From assembly GCA_003645435.1 (NCBI GenBank), contig QNFD01000035.1:1-12824 (forward strand): a DNA stretch of 12,824 nt. Reading direction: 5' to 3'. The notes under the pieces are model-generated. The model searched no databases. It was not told the DNA's origin and saw only the letters and a list, made by a program, of their open reading frames with translations. The position numbers and the translations under genes are program-made. Positions 6,189-12,824 of this stretch are shown one piece after another; position 1 is the first letter of the stretch; each line of letters begins with the position of its first letter. Origin of the DNA: Gammaproteobacteria bacterium (GTDB lineage Bacteria; Pseudomonadota; Gammaproteobacteria; GCA-001735895).

Positions 6189-7238
6189 ATGAAAGACAAA
6201 CTCGATAACTGGATAACCGATATCAGGCGACGCTGGAGTGATGCCCCCGGGTCGGACTGGTCGAAGCGCTGGCTGGCCTTGCCGCTGATCGTGCTACTGG
6301 TATTTTTACTCGCGCTCGGTTTTTTCTGGAGCAGTGAACCCGACGCGTTTGACATTGTCACGGCGGCCGCAGATCGCGCATCGGCGACCGATTCCGTCAT
6401 CACCACCGGCAGCTATACCACGGCCACGGTAATCAAGACCATGGAAACCCTGCTCGATAAACGCGGCGGTTACCTCAGCAATGATGTGCTGCCGCCCTCA
6501 ATATGGCTCGATAACATCCCCAACTGGGAGTATGGCGTGTTGGTACAGGCGCGCGATATCACGCGCTCGATGCGTAATGACTTTAGCCGTTCGCAGTCAC
6601 AGTCCACCGAGGACAAGGATTTAATCATCGCCGAGCCAAAACTCAATTTCGATCATGAATCCTGGATCTTCCCGGCCACTGAAAACATTTACCAGGAAGG
6701 AATCGACGCACTCTATGGATATCTCACCCGATTGCAAAATCCGGCCAATCCGGATGCCCAGTTTTATGCGCGTGCCGACAATCTGAAAGACTGGCTCAGC
6801 CAGGTTGAAAAGCGACTCGGCAGCCTGTCCCAGCGCCTCGCCGCGAGCGTGGGAGAAACCCGTTTCAATACCGATCTCGCCGGTGAATCCGATGCCGTGC
6901 AATCGACCAAAACCAGCGCGCAAGTCTCGGTGAAAACACCCTGGCATGAAATCGACGATATTTTTTATGAAGCACGCGGCGCATCCTGGGCGTTGATCCA
7001 TTACCTGAAGGCGGTAGAACTTGATTTCGAATCGACGCTGAAAAAGAAGAATGCACAGGTCAGCCTGCGCCAGATAATCCGCGAACTCGAAGGAACCCAG
7101 CAACCACTGTGGAGCCCGATGATCATGAACGGTAGCGGTTTCGGCCTGTTTGCCAATCACTCACTGGTGATGGCTTCTTATATTTCACGCGCCAATGCCG
7201 CGGTAATCGATTTGCGTAATCTACTCGAACAAGGTTGA
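6189..7238 (+). CDS. DUF2333 family inner-membrane protein
   Basis: This 349-residue protein matches the DUF2333 family (function unknown), found mainly in gammaproteobacteria. It has a basic cytoplasmic N-terminus (1-28, with RRR), one transmembrane helix (about 29-48), and a periplasmic, largely helical body. Family-like stretches include LLDKRGGYLSNDVLPPSIWL and WEYGVLVQARDITRSMRNDFSRSQSQS, then DLIIAEPKLNFDHESWIFPA and DDIFYEARGASWALIHYLKA. The length is usual for the family. The ribosome site is poor (AAGGTG about 13 bases before the ATG), but the start fits the conserved short N-terminus. It stands alone between divergent asmA and the plus-strand cyclase gene that begins 95 bases after its stop. 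Nothing in the sequence fixes its job; the membrane topology suggests an envelope role. Confidence 0.88.
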   Translation: MKDKLDNWITDIRRRWSDAPGSDWSKRWLALPLIVLLVFLLALGFFWSSEPDAFDIVTAAADRASATDSVITTGSYTTATVIKTMETLLDKRGGYLSNDVLPPSIWLDNIPNWEYGVLVQARDITRSMRNDFSRSQSQSTEDKDLIIAEPKLNFDHESWIFPATENIYQEGIDALYGYLTRLQNPANPDAQFYARADNLKDWLSQVEKRLGSLSQRLAASVGETRFNTDLAGESDAVQSTKTSAQVSVKTPWHEIDDIFYEARGASWALIHYLKAVELDFESTLKKKNAQVSLRQIIRELEGTQQPLWSPMIMNGSGFGLFANHSLVMASYISRANAAVIDLRNLLEQG

Positions 7239-7267
7239 TGGTCCTTTAGGCTGGCAGTCGGCGTTAG

Positions 7268-7297
7268 TTGGCTTCTTAGAGTGTCTTAGGATAGTAT
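7268..7297 (+). promoter_or_regulatory. Candidate promoter for the cyclase-TPR gene
   Basis: TTGGCT (7268-7273) and TAGTAT (7292-7297) are 18 bases apart and each matches the sigma-70 consensus at four of six positions. The site lies 37 bases before the preferred ATG at 7334 and within the 95-base gap after the DUF2333 stop. It suggests the cyclase gene need not depend on the upstream gene. Confidence 0.3.
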
Positions 7298-7316
7298 TTG
7301 TTCGATTTACACACTC

Positions 7317-7325
7317 GAGGAGAAG
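7317..7325 (+). promoter_or_regulatory. Strong ribosome binding site deciding the cyclase start
   Basis: GAGGAGAAG lies eight bases before the ATG at 7334 and is the best Shine-Dalgarno sequence among the genes in this window. The upstream TTG at 7298 has no comparable site. The ATG-initiated protein also begins MQDRLPRKLVAILYADVAG, the usual short lead into a cyclase domain. Confidence 0.7.
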
Positions 7326-7333
7326 CTCTCCAG

Positions 7334-9100
7334 ATGCAAGATCGCCTGCCGCGTAAACTGGTTGCTATTCTGTATGCAGATGTGGCCGGCTACAGCCGCT
7401 TAACCGGAGAGAACGAAGATGCTACTCATCGAGTCCTCAGTAAGCACCTTGACCTTATCGCCAGCACGATTGAATCCCATCATGGGCAGGTAATGCACTA
7501 CGCGGGTGATGCAGTGCTCGCCAGGTTCAATGCGGTAGTCGACGCCCTTTCCAGCGCCACTGATATCCAGCAACAACTCTCGGAGCGGAATAAAGACTTG
7601 CCGGATGGGCGCAAGCTTGATTTTCGGATCGGCGTCAACCTCGGTGACGTGATCGAGGACCGGGGTGATATCTATGGTGATGGTGTGAACATTGCCGCCC
7701 GCCTCGAAAGTCTTGCCGATTCTGGTGGTATCTGCATCTCGGACGCGGTGCGCTCGGCGGTGAAGAAAAAACTCGACCTCAACTACGAGGACATGGGCGA
7801 GCAGGCGCTGAAGAACATCGAGGAACCGGTGCGAGCCTACCGGGTTTTCACTGGCGAGAGGCCACCGCAGAAGCCTGCGAAAACCAACAGCATGCCACTC
7901 GAAATCCAGCTACCAGAACGACCATCGGTTGCGATCCTGCCGTTTAAAAGCCTCGGATCTGATCCAGACCAGGACTATCTCGCCGATGGAATCAGGTTTG
8001 GTATCCAGGCGACACTGGTACAGCTTTCCGGATTATTCCTGGTTAATGCCACTGTTCTCAATAGTTACCGGGACAAGGATGTCACAGCGGTATCGGTAGG
8101 TACCGAGCTAGATGTCCAATACGTCCTCGAGGGCTCCGTGCAACAGGCCGGGGACCGCATTCGCGCAACGGTGCAACTCACCGATGTCAGTACCCGGCAG
8201 ACGATCTGGGCAGAGCGCTACGACCGGGTTCTCGACGATGTATTCAAATTACAGGATGAAATCACCGGTGAAGTTATCTCATCATTGAACGTGGAATTGA
8301 TAAGCTCGGAGATCGACCGAATCTGGTTCGCGAAGCTGTCCAGCCCCGAGGCGCGCGAATATTACTATCGAGGAACCAGCTACCTTAACGGGGGTAACAA
8401 GGAAGACAACGCTAAATCACGGCACATGTACGAAGAACTTTACCGGGTTCAGCCTGACTCGGTGATAGGTCCGTCCAATGTTTCCTTAACTCATTGGCTC
8501 GACGCCTTCTTTGGCTGGACCGAATCTCCGGCCGAATCGATCGAACAGGCCGCTAAATGGGCTGAGAAGGCCATACAATACGAAGACAATAACGGTATTG
8601 GTGATGCCATTCTCGGACACATACATCTACTCAATGGCAATTATGATGAGGCAGTGGCAACCGCCTCAAAGGGTACTGAACTACGCTCGAGTTGCCCGTT
8701 AGCACACGGTCTGCTGGGACTTGTGCTTAACTATAGCGGCAAAGCGGACGAGGCAGTCAAAAGTGTACGAACGGCCCTTCAGCTAGAGAAGGTGTACCCG
8801 GTCTGGATGATTAATGTGCTTGCCGCGGCCTACCGGGACAGTGGAAAAATTGAACTCTCAATTCCTGTGGCGCAAGAGTCTGTGCGACTCGACCCGAAGA
8901 ACAACGATGCACGCCTAATTCTCTGTAGCAACTATAAACTCTCGGCTGATCATGAACAGGCCCAAAGCGTTGCCGATAAAATCATCACCAGCGATCCAGC
9001 ATTCCGTCTTGCTACTTATGCCAGCAGTCAGCCGTACAAAAACCCGGCTCCTCTCGACCGTGTTATTGGAGCCCTGCGCGAGGCTGGCCTTCCAGATTGA
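7334..9100 (+). CDS. Class III nucleotide cyclase domain protein with TolB-like and TPR regions
   Basis: The 588-residue protein has an N-terminal class III adenylate/guanylate cyclase domain (about 8-172), a TolB/FlgO-like domain (about 194-320, starting RPSVAILPFKSL and including VLEGSVQQAGDRIR and TIWAERYDR), and a TPR-like helical region (about 335-580). Metal-binding D16 (YADVAGYSR) and D59 (GDAVLARF), purine-side D112 and the transition-state pair N119/R123 (GVNIAARLE) are present. The position usually held by the substrate-binding lysine is H55, so activity and nucleotide choice are uncertain. No transmembrane segment is seen, so it is probably cytosolic, with TPRs binding a partner. 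I prefer the ATG at 7334 because GAGGAGAAG (7317-7325) lies eight bases before it; the frame stays open to a TTG at 7298, which would add 12 residues. It converges with the glyA-like gene, 52 bases apart, without a clear terminator. Confidence 0.9.
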   Translation: MQDRLPRKLVAILYADVAGYSRLTGENEDATHRVLSKHLDLIASTIESHHGQVMHYAGDAVLARFNAVVDALSSATDIQQQLSERNKDLPDGRKLDFRIGVNLGDVIEDRGDIYGDGVNIAARLESLADSGGICISDAVRSAVKKKLDLNYEDMGEQALKNIEEPVRAYRVFTGERPPQKPAKTNSMPLEIQLPERPSVAILPFKSLGSDPDQDYLADGIRFGIQATLVQLSGLFLVNATVLNSYRDKDVTAVSVGTELDVQYVLEGSVQQAGDRIRATVQLTDVSTRQTIWAERYDRVLDDVFKLQDEITGEVISSLNVELISSEIDRIWFAKLSSPEAREYYYRGTSYLNGGNKEDNAKSRHMYEELYRVQPDSVIGPSNVSLTHWLDAFFGWTESPAESIEQAAKWAEKAIQYEDNNGIGDAILGHIHLLNGNYDEAVATASKGTELRSSCPLAHGLLGLVLNYSGKADEAVKSVRTALQLEKVYPVWMINVLAAAYRDSGKIELSIPVAQESVRLDPKNNDARLILCSNYKLSADHEQAQSVADKIITSDPAFRLATYASSQPYKNPAPLDRVIGALREAGLPD

Positions 9101-9152
9101 TCATCCTCCCCAGATGTCTGCCTGTGATCGCAAGGCCAACCGGGCTCACTAC

Positions 9153-10424
9153 TCATACAGATGTCCCCTGGTAAATCGGGTGAGCCTTGCAAATTTCAGA
9201 TATTGCGTCTCGATGTTTCTCAATTAGAGCATCCGAATTGGCGCCGATGGCATTGATAGCTTCAGCAATTAGATTGCCAAGAAGCTTGAATTCACTCGTT
9301 TGCAGGCCGCGGGTAGTCGCCGCGGAAACACCAAGCCGCAGGCCGACCCATTCGGAGGGGTTTAATGAATCGAAGGGAATCGGGTTCTTGTTTGAGGTGA
9401 TGTTTATTTTGGCCAGCGCATCCTGGGCCTGTTGCCCGTGAATATTTTTAGCAGAAAGATCTAACAACACCATGTGCGTATCGGTACCGCCGCTTACCAC
9501 TTCAATCTCATTCTCGATCAGTGTATTAGCCAGCACCCTGGCGTTGTCCACTACCGCTTTGCCATATTGCCTGAACTGATCCGACAGGGCTTCACCCAGG
9601 CAGACCGCTTTTGCGGCTATGACCTGCGTATGTAAACTACCCTGTACTCCCGGAAATACAGATGATTGCAGTTTTTTATGCCAGCTTGAATCACGCGAAA
9701 GGATTAGGCCCCCTCGCGGCCCGCGCATTGTTTTGGTGGTCGTGCAGGTGACGATATCCGCATGCGGAACGGGGCTCGGATGGACACCCGCCGCCACCAG
9801 GCCGGCAATGTGGGCCATGTCGACCAGATACAGGGCGCCCACCGATGCGGCAATTTTACCGAGTCGTTCGAAGTCAATTTCACGCGGGTAAGCCGACCCG
9901 CCCGCAATGAGTAATTTGGGTCGAACCGACCTGGCAAGCTTTTCTACTTCGACATAGTCAATCAGACCGCTTTCCCTGTCTACCCCGTAGTGATGCGCAT
10001 CGAACCATCGGCCAGACACATTGGGTCTGGCACCATGGCTTAGGTGACCACCCGCCGCAAGATTAAGGCTGAGGATGCGGTCACCCGGACTGAGCGTGGT
10101 AAAAAATACAGCCTGGTTCGCCTGGGTACCCGAATGCGGCTGGACGTTGACATAGTTACAGTCGAATAACTGTTTGGCGCGATCGATCGCGGCCTGCTCG
10201 ATGATGTCGACAAATTCCCCGCCGGCGTGAAAACGCTTGCCGGGATATCCTTCCAGGGTTTTATTGGTGATCGGATGTGCGAGCGCATCGAGTACAGCCC
10301 GGCTGACGATATTCTCCGACGCGATCAGTTCGATCTGGTTTTGCTGACGATCCAGTTCACCGCACAGGGCATCGCCTATGAGCGGGTCGGTAGCGGTCAC
10401 AGCGTCATTAAAAAAATCAGACAT
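9153..10424 (-). CDS. Divergent serine hydroxymethyltransferase-like PLP enzyme
   Basis: The 423-residue fold-type I PLP enzyme is clearly a GlyA homologue. It has IELIASENIVS (31-41), LEGYPGKR, H127 of GGHLSHG, VDMAHIAGLVAAGVHPSPVPHADIV with D202 and H205, PLP lysine K231 in TTTKTMRGPRGG, and R363 for the substrate carboxylate. Classical GlyA converts serine and tetrahydrofolate to glycine and methylene-tetrahydrofolate. Several near-invariant positions differ. The E. coli Y55 and Y65 positions are T56 and H66 (FHAGGE instead of YYGGCE), the His before the PLP lysine is T230, QGGPLMH is QGSLHTQ (261-267), and TSG[IL]R is EWVGLR. It may be a paralogue with another substrate, for example an alpha-methylserine-type hydroxymethyltransferase or an aldolase; this is inference. 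The start at 10424 is chosen by homology; the frame extends upstream to 10529 inside moaC. The moaC stop is eight bases upstream, so translation is probably coupled. Confidence 0.88.
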   Translation of the reverse strand: MSDFFNDAVTATDPLIGDALCGELDRQQNQIELIASENIVSRAVLDALAHPITNKTLEGYPGKRFHAGGEFVDIIEQAAIDRAKQLFDCNYVNVQPHSGTQANQAVFFTTLSPGDRILSLNLAAGGHLSHGARPNVSGRWFDAHHYGVDRESGLIDYVEVEKLARSVRPKLLIAGGSAYPREIDFERLGKIAASVGALYLVDMAHIAGLVAAGVHPSPVPHADIVTCTTTKTMRGPRGGLILSRDSSWHKKLQSSVFPGVQGSLHTQVIAAKAVCLGEALSDQFRQYGKAVVDNARVLANTLIENEIEVVSGGTDTHMVLLDLSAKNIHGQQAQDALAKINITSNKNPIPFDSLNPSEWVGLRLGVSAATTRGLQTSEFKLLGNLIAEAINAIGANSDALIEKHRDAISEICKAHPIYQGTSV

Positions 10425-10432
10425 TGGTAAAT

Positions 10433-10915
10433 TTAATTGTCGTCTGCGCGCCAGTGCCCGGACTTGCCACCCGATTTTTCGATCAGGCGAATGTCGCCTA
10501 TAACCATGCCGCGATCCACCGCCTTGCACATATCGTAAATGGTTAACAGCGCCACCTGGGCACCGGTCAGGGCCTCCATTTCAACGCCGGTTTGCCCCCT
10601 TGTTTCGGTGGCCACGGTGCACTCGATGTTATTGCCGTTTTCATCTATATCAAAATCGACCGAGACGTGGGTGAGCGCCAGCGGGTGACACAGGGGAATC
10701 AGATCGGCGGTGCGCTTGGTCGCCATGATACCCGCGGTGCGGGCGATACCGAGGACATCGCCTTTCTTGTGTTTACCCTGCCGAATCAGTTCCAGGGTTT
10801 CAGATTTCATGCTGATACGGCCCTTGACCACGGCCCGGCGGGCAGTAATGCTCTTGTCGCCGACATCGACCATGTGGGCTTCGCCCGATTCGTTAAAGTG
10901 GGTTAATTTACTCAT
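10433..10915 (-). CDS. moaC: Cyclic pyranopterin monophosphate synthase MoaC
   Basis: MoaC converts the MoaA product (3',8-cyclo-7,8-dihydro-GTP) into cyclic pyranopterin monophosphate in molybdenum cofactor synthesis, in the cytoplasm. The 160-residue protein has the family length and motifs: [18 protein letters not shown] (15-32), catalytic K51 in [24 protein letters not shown] with H77, [28 protein letters not shown] with catalytic D128, and the end [14 protein letters not shown]. Numbering of K51 and D128 equals that of the E. coli enzyme. The gene lies 40 bases after degQ and eight bases before the SHMT-like gene on the same strand. No other moa or moe gene is in the window, so MoaA must be encoded elsewhere. 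The ribosome site before the ATG is not obvious, which fits an internal operon gene. Confidence 0.97.
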   Translation of the reverse strand: MSKLTHFNESGEAHMVDVGDKSITARRAVVKGRISMKSETLELIRQGKHKKGDVLGIARTAGIMATKRTADLIPLCHPLALTHVSVDFDIDENGNNIECTVATETRGQTGVEMEALTGAQVALLTIYDMCKAVDRGMVIGDIRLIEKSGGKSGHWRADDN

Positions 10916-10955
10916 CTGTATTACTTCATTGCGTAATTGTCGGCGGCCTGTTGGC

Positions 10956-12320
10956 TTACTTGACCAGCAAGTATAGCTCGTGATTACCGCGCTGGATATT
11001 CAGTATCATGCCGCGTTTGTTTCGCTGAATAGCCTCAAGCGCCTCATCGTGGTTACGAATCAACTGTTTGTTAATCGAATAGAATATATCGCCCTCCCGA
11101 ATTCCCGCTTCCCAGGCATTCGACCCGATTTTAACCTCGACCACTTTCAAATAAGAAACCAGTCCCTGCTGTAAACTGGATTCTCGAATTTCGCCAATGG
11201 TTGCGCCGGCAAACTGCTTATGCCAGCGGCTACCGTCAATCACCGGAATCTTTATGGTTTGAATTACCACCGTCAGGTTTTTTTCTTCACCCTGTCGATA
11301 CAACTTCAAATCGATAGTTTGACCTATACGTAGTAACCCCACCAGGTTATGTATGTCACCCGATGCCCTGATTTTCTTGTCGTTTGCAGAGACGATAACA
11401 TCCCCAACATGCAGGCCGGCCTTGTCTGCCGGTGAACCACTCTCGATCTGGGTAACAATAAAGCCGCTACTCAGTTCCACATCGAAAGCCTGTGCCAGTT
11501 GCGGCGTCAGGTCCTGGCCGCGCGCGCCCAGGCGTCCGCGCACGACTTCACCATGCTCGATCAACTGGTGCATGATATCTTTTGCCATATTAATCGGGAT
11601 CGCAAAGCCGATACCAATATTGCCGACGTTACCATCGCCACCGCCGAATATGGCGGTATTGATACCCACCATTTCACCGCGCAAATTAACCAGCGCACCC
11701 CCCGAATTGCCGAGATTGATGGAAGCATCGGTCTGAATAAAATCTTCGAAGGATTCAATACCAAGGCCGGACCGGCCTAGCGCGGAAACAATACCCGAGG
11801 TAACGGTCTGACCAAGACCAAATGGATTGCCTATGGCGACGACAAAATCCCCTACGCGCAACTGGCTGGAGTCGGCCATCGCGACCTGCCTGAGTTTATG
11901 CGCCTGTATCTTAATCACCGCGATATCCGTATCCGGGTCACGGCCGATGATTTCAGCCAGCAATTCGCGCCCGTCCGACAGGGTCACGGTTATTTCAATT
12001 GCGTCCTCGATGACGTGGGAGTTGGTTAGCACATAACCGTTTTTCGCATCGACAATAACGCCGGAACCCAGGCTCTGGGTTTCCTGTATTCTCTCGATGC
12101 TGGGTATATCGAAATATCGACGGAAAATGGGATCGCTGGGCAGGGGTAATTCAATTCGGCGCGTGGTTTGTCCTCGCGTGGCGATATTGACCACCGCTGG
12201 CGTGACCATCTCCAGCATCGGCGCCAGACTCGGCAATGGTTGACCATCAATCGCAACAGGCAAGGCAGCCTGCGCAGTACCGAGCGCCAGGAGTATTAGC
12301 AGAAACAGGCTCGGTCTCAT
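10956..12320 (-). CDS. degQ: DegQ-type periplasmic serine protease (Do family)
   Basis: A 454-residue HtrA protease that degrades or refolds misfolded envelope proteins. A signal peptide (1-18, ending AQA) directs it to the periplasm. The trypsin-like domain (about 35-255) carries the triad H102 (TNSHVIED), D132 ([11 protein letters not shown]) and S206 (NLGNSGGAL). It is followed by PDZ1 (about 262-355; [31 protein letters not shown]) and PDZ2 (about 370-452; [30 protein letters not shown]). The segment before the catalytic histidine is short, as in DegQ and unlike the long Gln-rich LA loop of DegP; two PDZ domains exclude DegS. The gene starts 11 bases after the stop of a DnaJ/CbpA-like gene, linking cytoplasmic and periplasmic quality control in one transcript. 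No strong ribosome site is visible, again suggesting an internal operon gene. Confidence 0.95.
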   Translation of the reverse strand: MRPSLFLLILLALGTAQAALPVAIDGQPLPSLAPMLEMVTPAVVNIATRGQTTRRIELPLPSDPIFRRYFDIPSIERIQETQSLGSGVIVDAKNGYVLTNSHVIEDAIEITVTLSDGRELLAEIIGRDPDTDIAVIKIQAHKLRQVAMADSSQLRVGDFVVAIGNPFGLGQTVTSGIVSALGRSGLGIESFEDFIQTDASINLGNSGGALVNLRGEMVGINTAIFGGGDGNVGNIGIGFAIPINMAKDIMHQLIEHGEVVRGRLGARGQDLTPQLAQAFDVELSSGFIVTQIESGSPADKAGLHVGDVIVSANDKKIRASGDIHNLVGLLRIGQTIDLKLYRQGEEKNLTVVIQTIKIPVIDGSRWHKQFAGATIGEIRESSLQQGLVSYLKVVEVKIGSNAWEAGIREGDIFYSINKQLIRNHDEALEAIQRNKRGMILNIQRGNHELYLLVK

Positions 12321-12331
12321 TGTATCTGGTA

Positions 12332-12824
12332 TCAGAATTGTCGCGGATTAAAATCGAACTGCTTTTCCATTTCACTGTAAAACTGTTCGGCCTGCTCACT
12401 ATCGACGGGTGGAGTCTGGATCATGACTTCGACAAATTGATCGCCCTGTTCACGGCCGCACATGCCTTTGCCCTTGAGTCGCATTTTCTGGCCTGATTGG
12501 ATGCCGGGTTTAATCTTGAGCTCAACATCACCACCCAGGGTTGGAACCTTGAGTGTAGTGCCCACGGCAGCTTCCCAGGGGGTCACCGGCAGGCGCAGGA
12601 TGACGTCGTTATTATCAAGTTTAAAGTAGCGATGCGGTAAAATATTCATTTCCAGGTAAAGATCTCCTGCTTCGCCGCCATCTGGTGCGGGCCCACCCTG
12701 CTTACCCAGACGGATTTTTTGGCCGTTGTTGACTCCCCTCGGAATATTGATCTTTAATTTTTTCATTTCAGGCATTCCAGGTCGTCCCCCGGCCGCCGCC
12801 TTCTGTGAAAACTGGATGGTTTTG
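12332..12824 (-). CDS. DnaJ/CbpA-like co-chaperone, C-terminal part (5' end beyond window)
   Basis: The reading frame continues to the window edge, so about 163 C-terminal residues are seen and the J domain is missing. The visible part is the DnaJ C-terminal substrate-binding region: KKLKINIPRGVNNGQKIRLGKQG, GEAGDLYLEMNILPHRYFKL, VILRLPVTPWEAAVGTTLKVPTLGGDVELKI, SGQKMRLKGKGM, then QGDQFVEVMIQTPP and the final FNPRQF. No CxxCxGxG zinc repeats appear before the C-terminal domain within the visible part, so a class II, CbpA-type J protein is more likely than DnaJ itself. Such proteins stimulate DnaK ATPase and deliver unfolded clients. E. coli CbpA has 306 residues, so about half should lie outside the window. 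The cbpM gene that follows cbpA in E. coli is absent here; degQ follows after 11 bases. An internal ATG at 12773-12775 is not the start because homology continues upstream. Confidence 0.92.
   Translation of the reverse strand, partial: KTIQFSQKAAAGGRPGMPEMKKLKINIPRGVNNGQKIRLGKQGGPAPDGGEAGDLYLEMNILPHRYFKLDNNDVILRLPVTPWEAAVGTTLKVPTLGGDVELKIKPGIQSGQKMRLKGKGMCGREQGDQFVEVMIQTPPVDSEQAEQFYSEMEKQFDFNPRQF

Noticed and set aside
9101..9152. Possible terminator between the convergent cyclase and SHMT-like genes.
   Set aside because: No stem followed by a T run on either strand was found in the 52 bases.
10425..10529. Upstream extension of the SHMT-like frame to an ATG at 10529, giving a 458-residue protein.
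   Set aside because: The extra 35 residues ([14 protein letters not shown]...) overlap the end of moaC in another frame and have no resemblance to GlyA N-termini; the M at 10424 starts at the family position.
12332..12775. Treating the DnaJ-like piece as a complete 147-residue protein starting at 12775.
   Set aside because: The frame and family similarity continue to the window edge, and a J protein without its J domain is unlikely; it is annotated as truncated.

Overview
The window looks like a chromosomal segment from a gammaproteobacterium, probably free-living and aquatic. This is inferred from gene content: an asmA-mutY pair, a DUF2333 protein, a DegQ-type periplasmic protease, and a class III cyclase fused to TolB-like and TPR regions. 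No phage, plasmid, insertion sequence, CRISPR array, rRNA or tRNA was seen. Coding density is high and no gene-free stretch reaches 300 bases.

Layout from left to right. Positions 1-779 carry two minus-strand genes: a 192-residue membrane-anchored protein of unknown function and, downstream of it, the first 32 codons of a protein that opens like an FHA domain. A 192-base divergent gap with a TTTGAT-N5-ATCAAA inverted repeat separates them from two plus-strand genes: a secreted GlcG/HbpS-like protein and an AmrS-type radical SAM enzyme. The radical SAM gene converges on the minus-strand pair asmA-mutY. The gap between the convergent genes holds two head-to-head copies of a palindromic repeat, and a second palindromic repeat lies inside the 3' end of mutY and encodes part of its tail. 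Divergent from asmA are a plus-strand DUF2333 inner-membrane protein and a cyclase-TolB-TPR signalling protein. These converge on a compact minus-strand cluster read in the order dnaJ/cbpA-like (cut by the window end), degQ, moaC, glyA-like. Gaps in that cluster are 11, 40 and 8 bases, so co-transcription is likely.

Most genes are ordinary housekeeping: base excision repair (MutY), envelope assembly (AsmA), protein quality control (DnaJ-like chaperone and DegQ) and molybdenum cofactor synthesis (MoaC). The most unusual gene is the serine hydroxymethyltransferase homologue. It keeps the PLP lysine and the substrate-carboxylate arginine but has replaced several otherwise near-invariant active-site motifs, which suggests a paralogue with altered chemistry or substrate. 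Other points of interest are the repeat-derived tail of MutY, the Cys-rich tail of the AmrS-like enzyme, and a histidine at the usual substrate-lysine position of the cyclase. I do not see a clear multi-gene system that is new.
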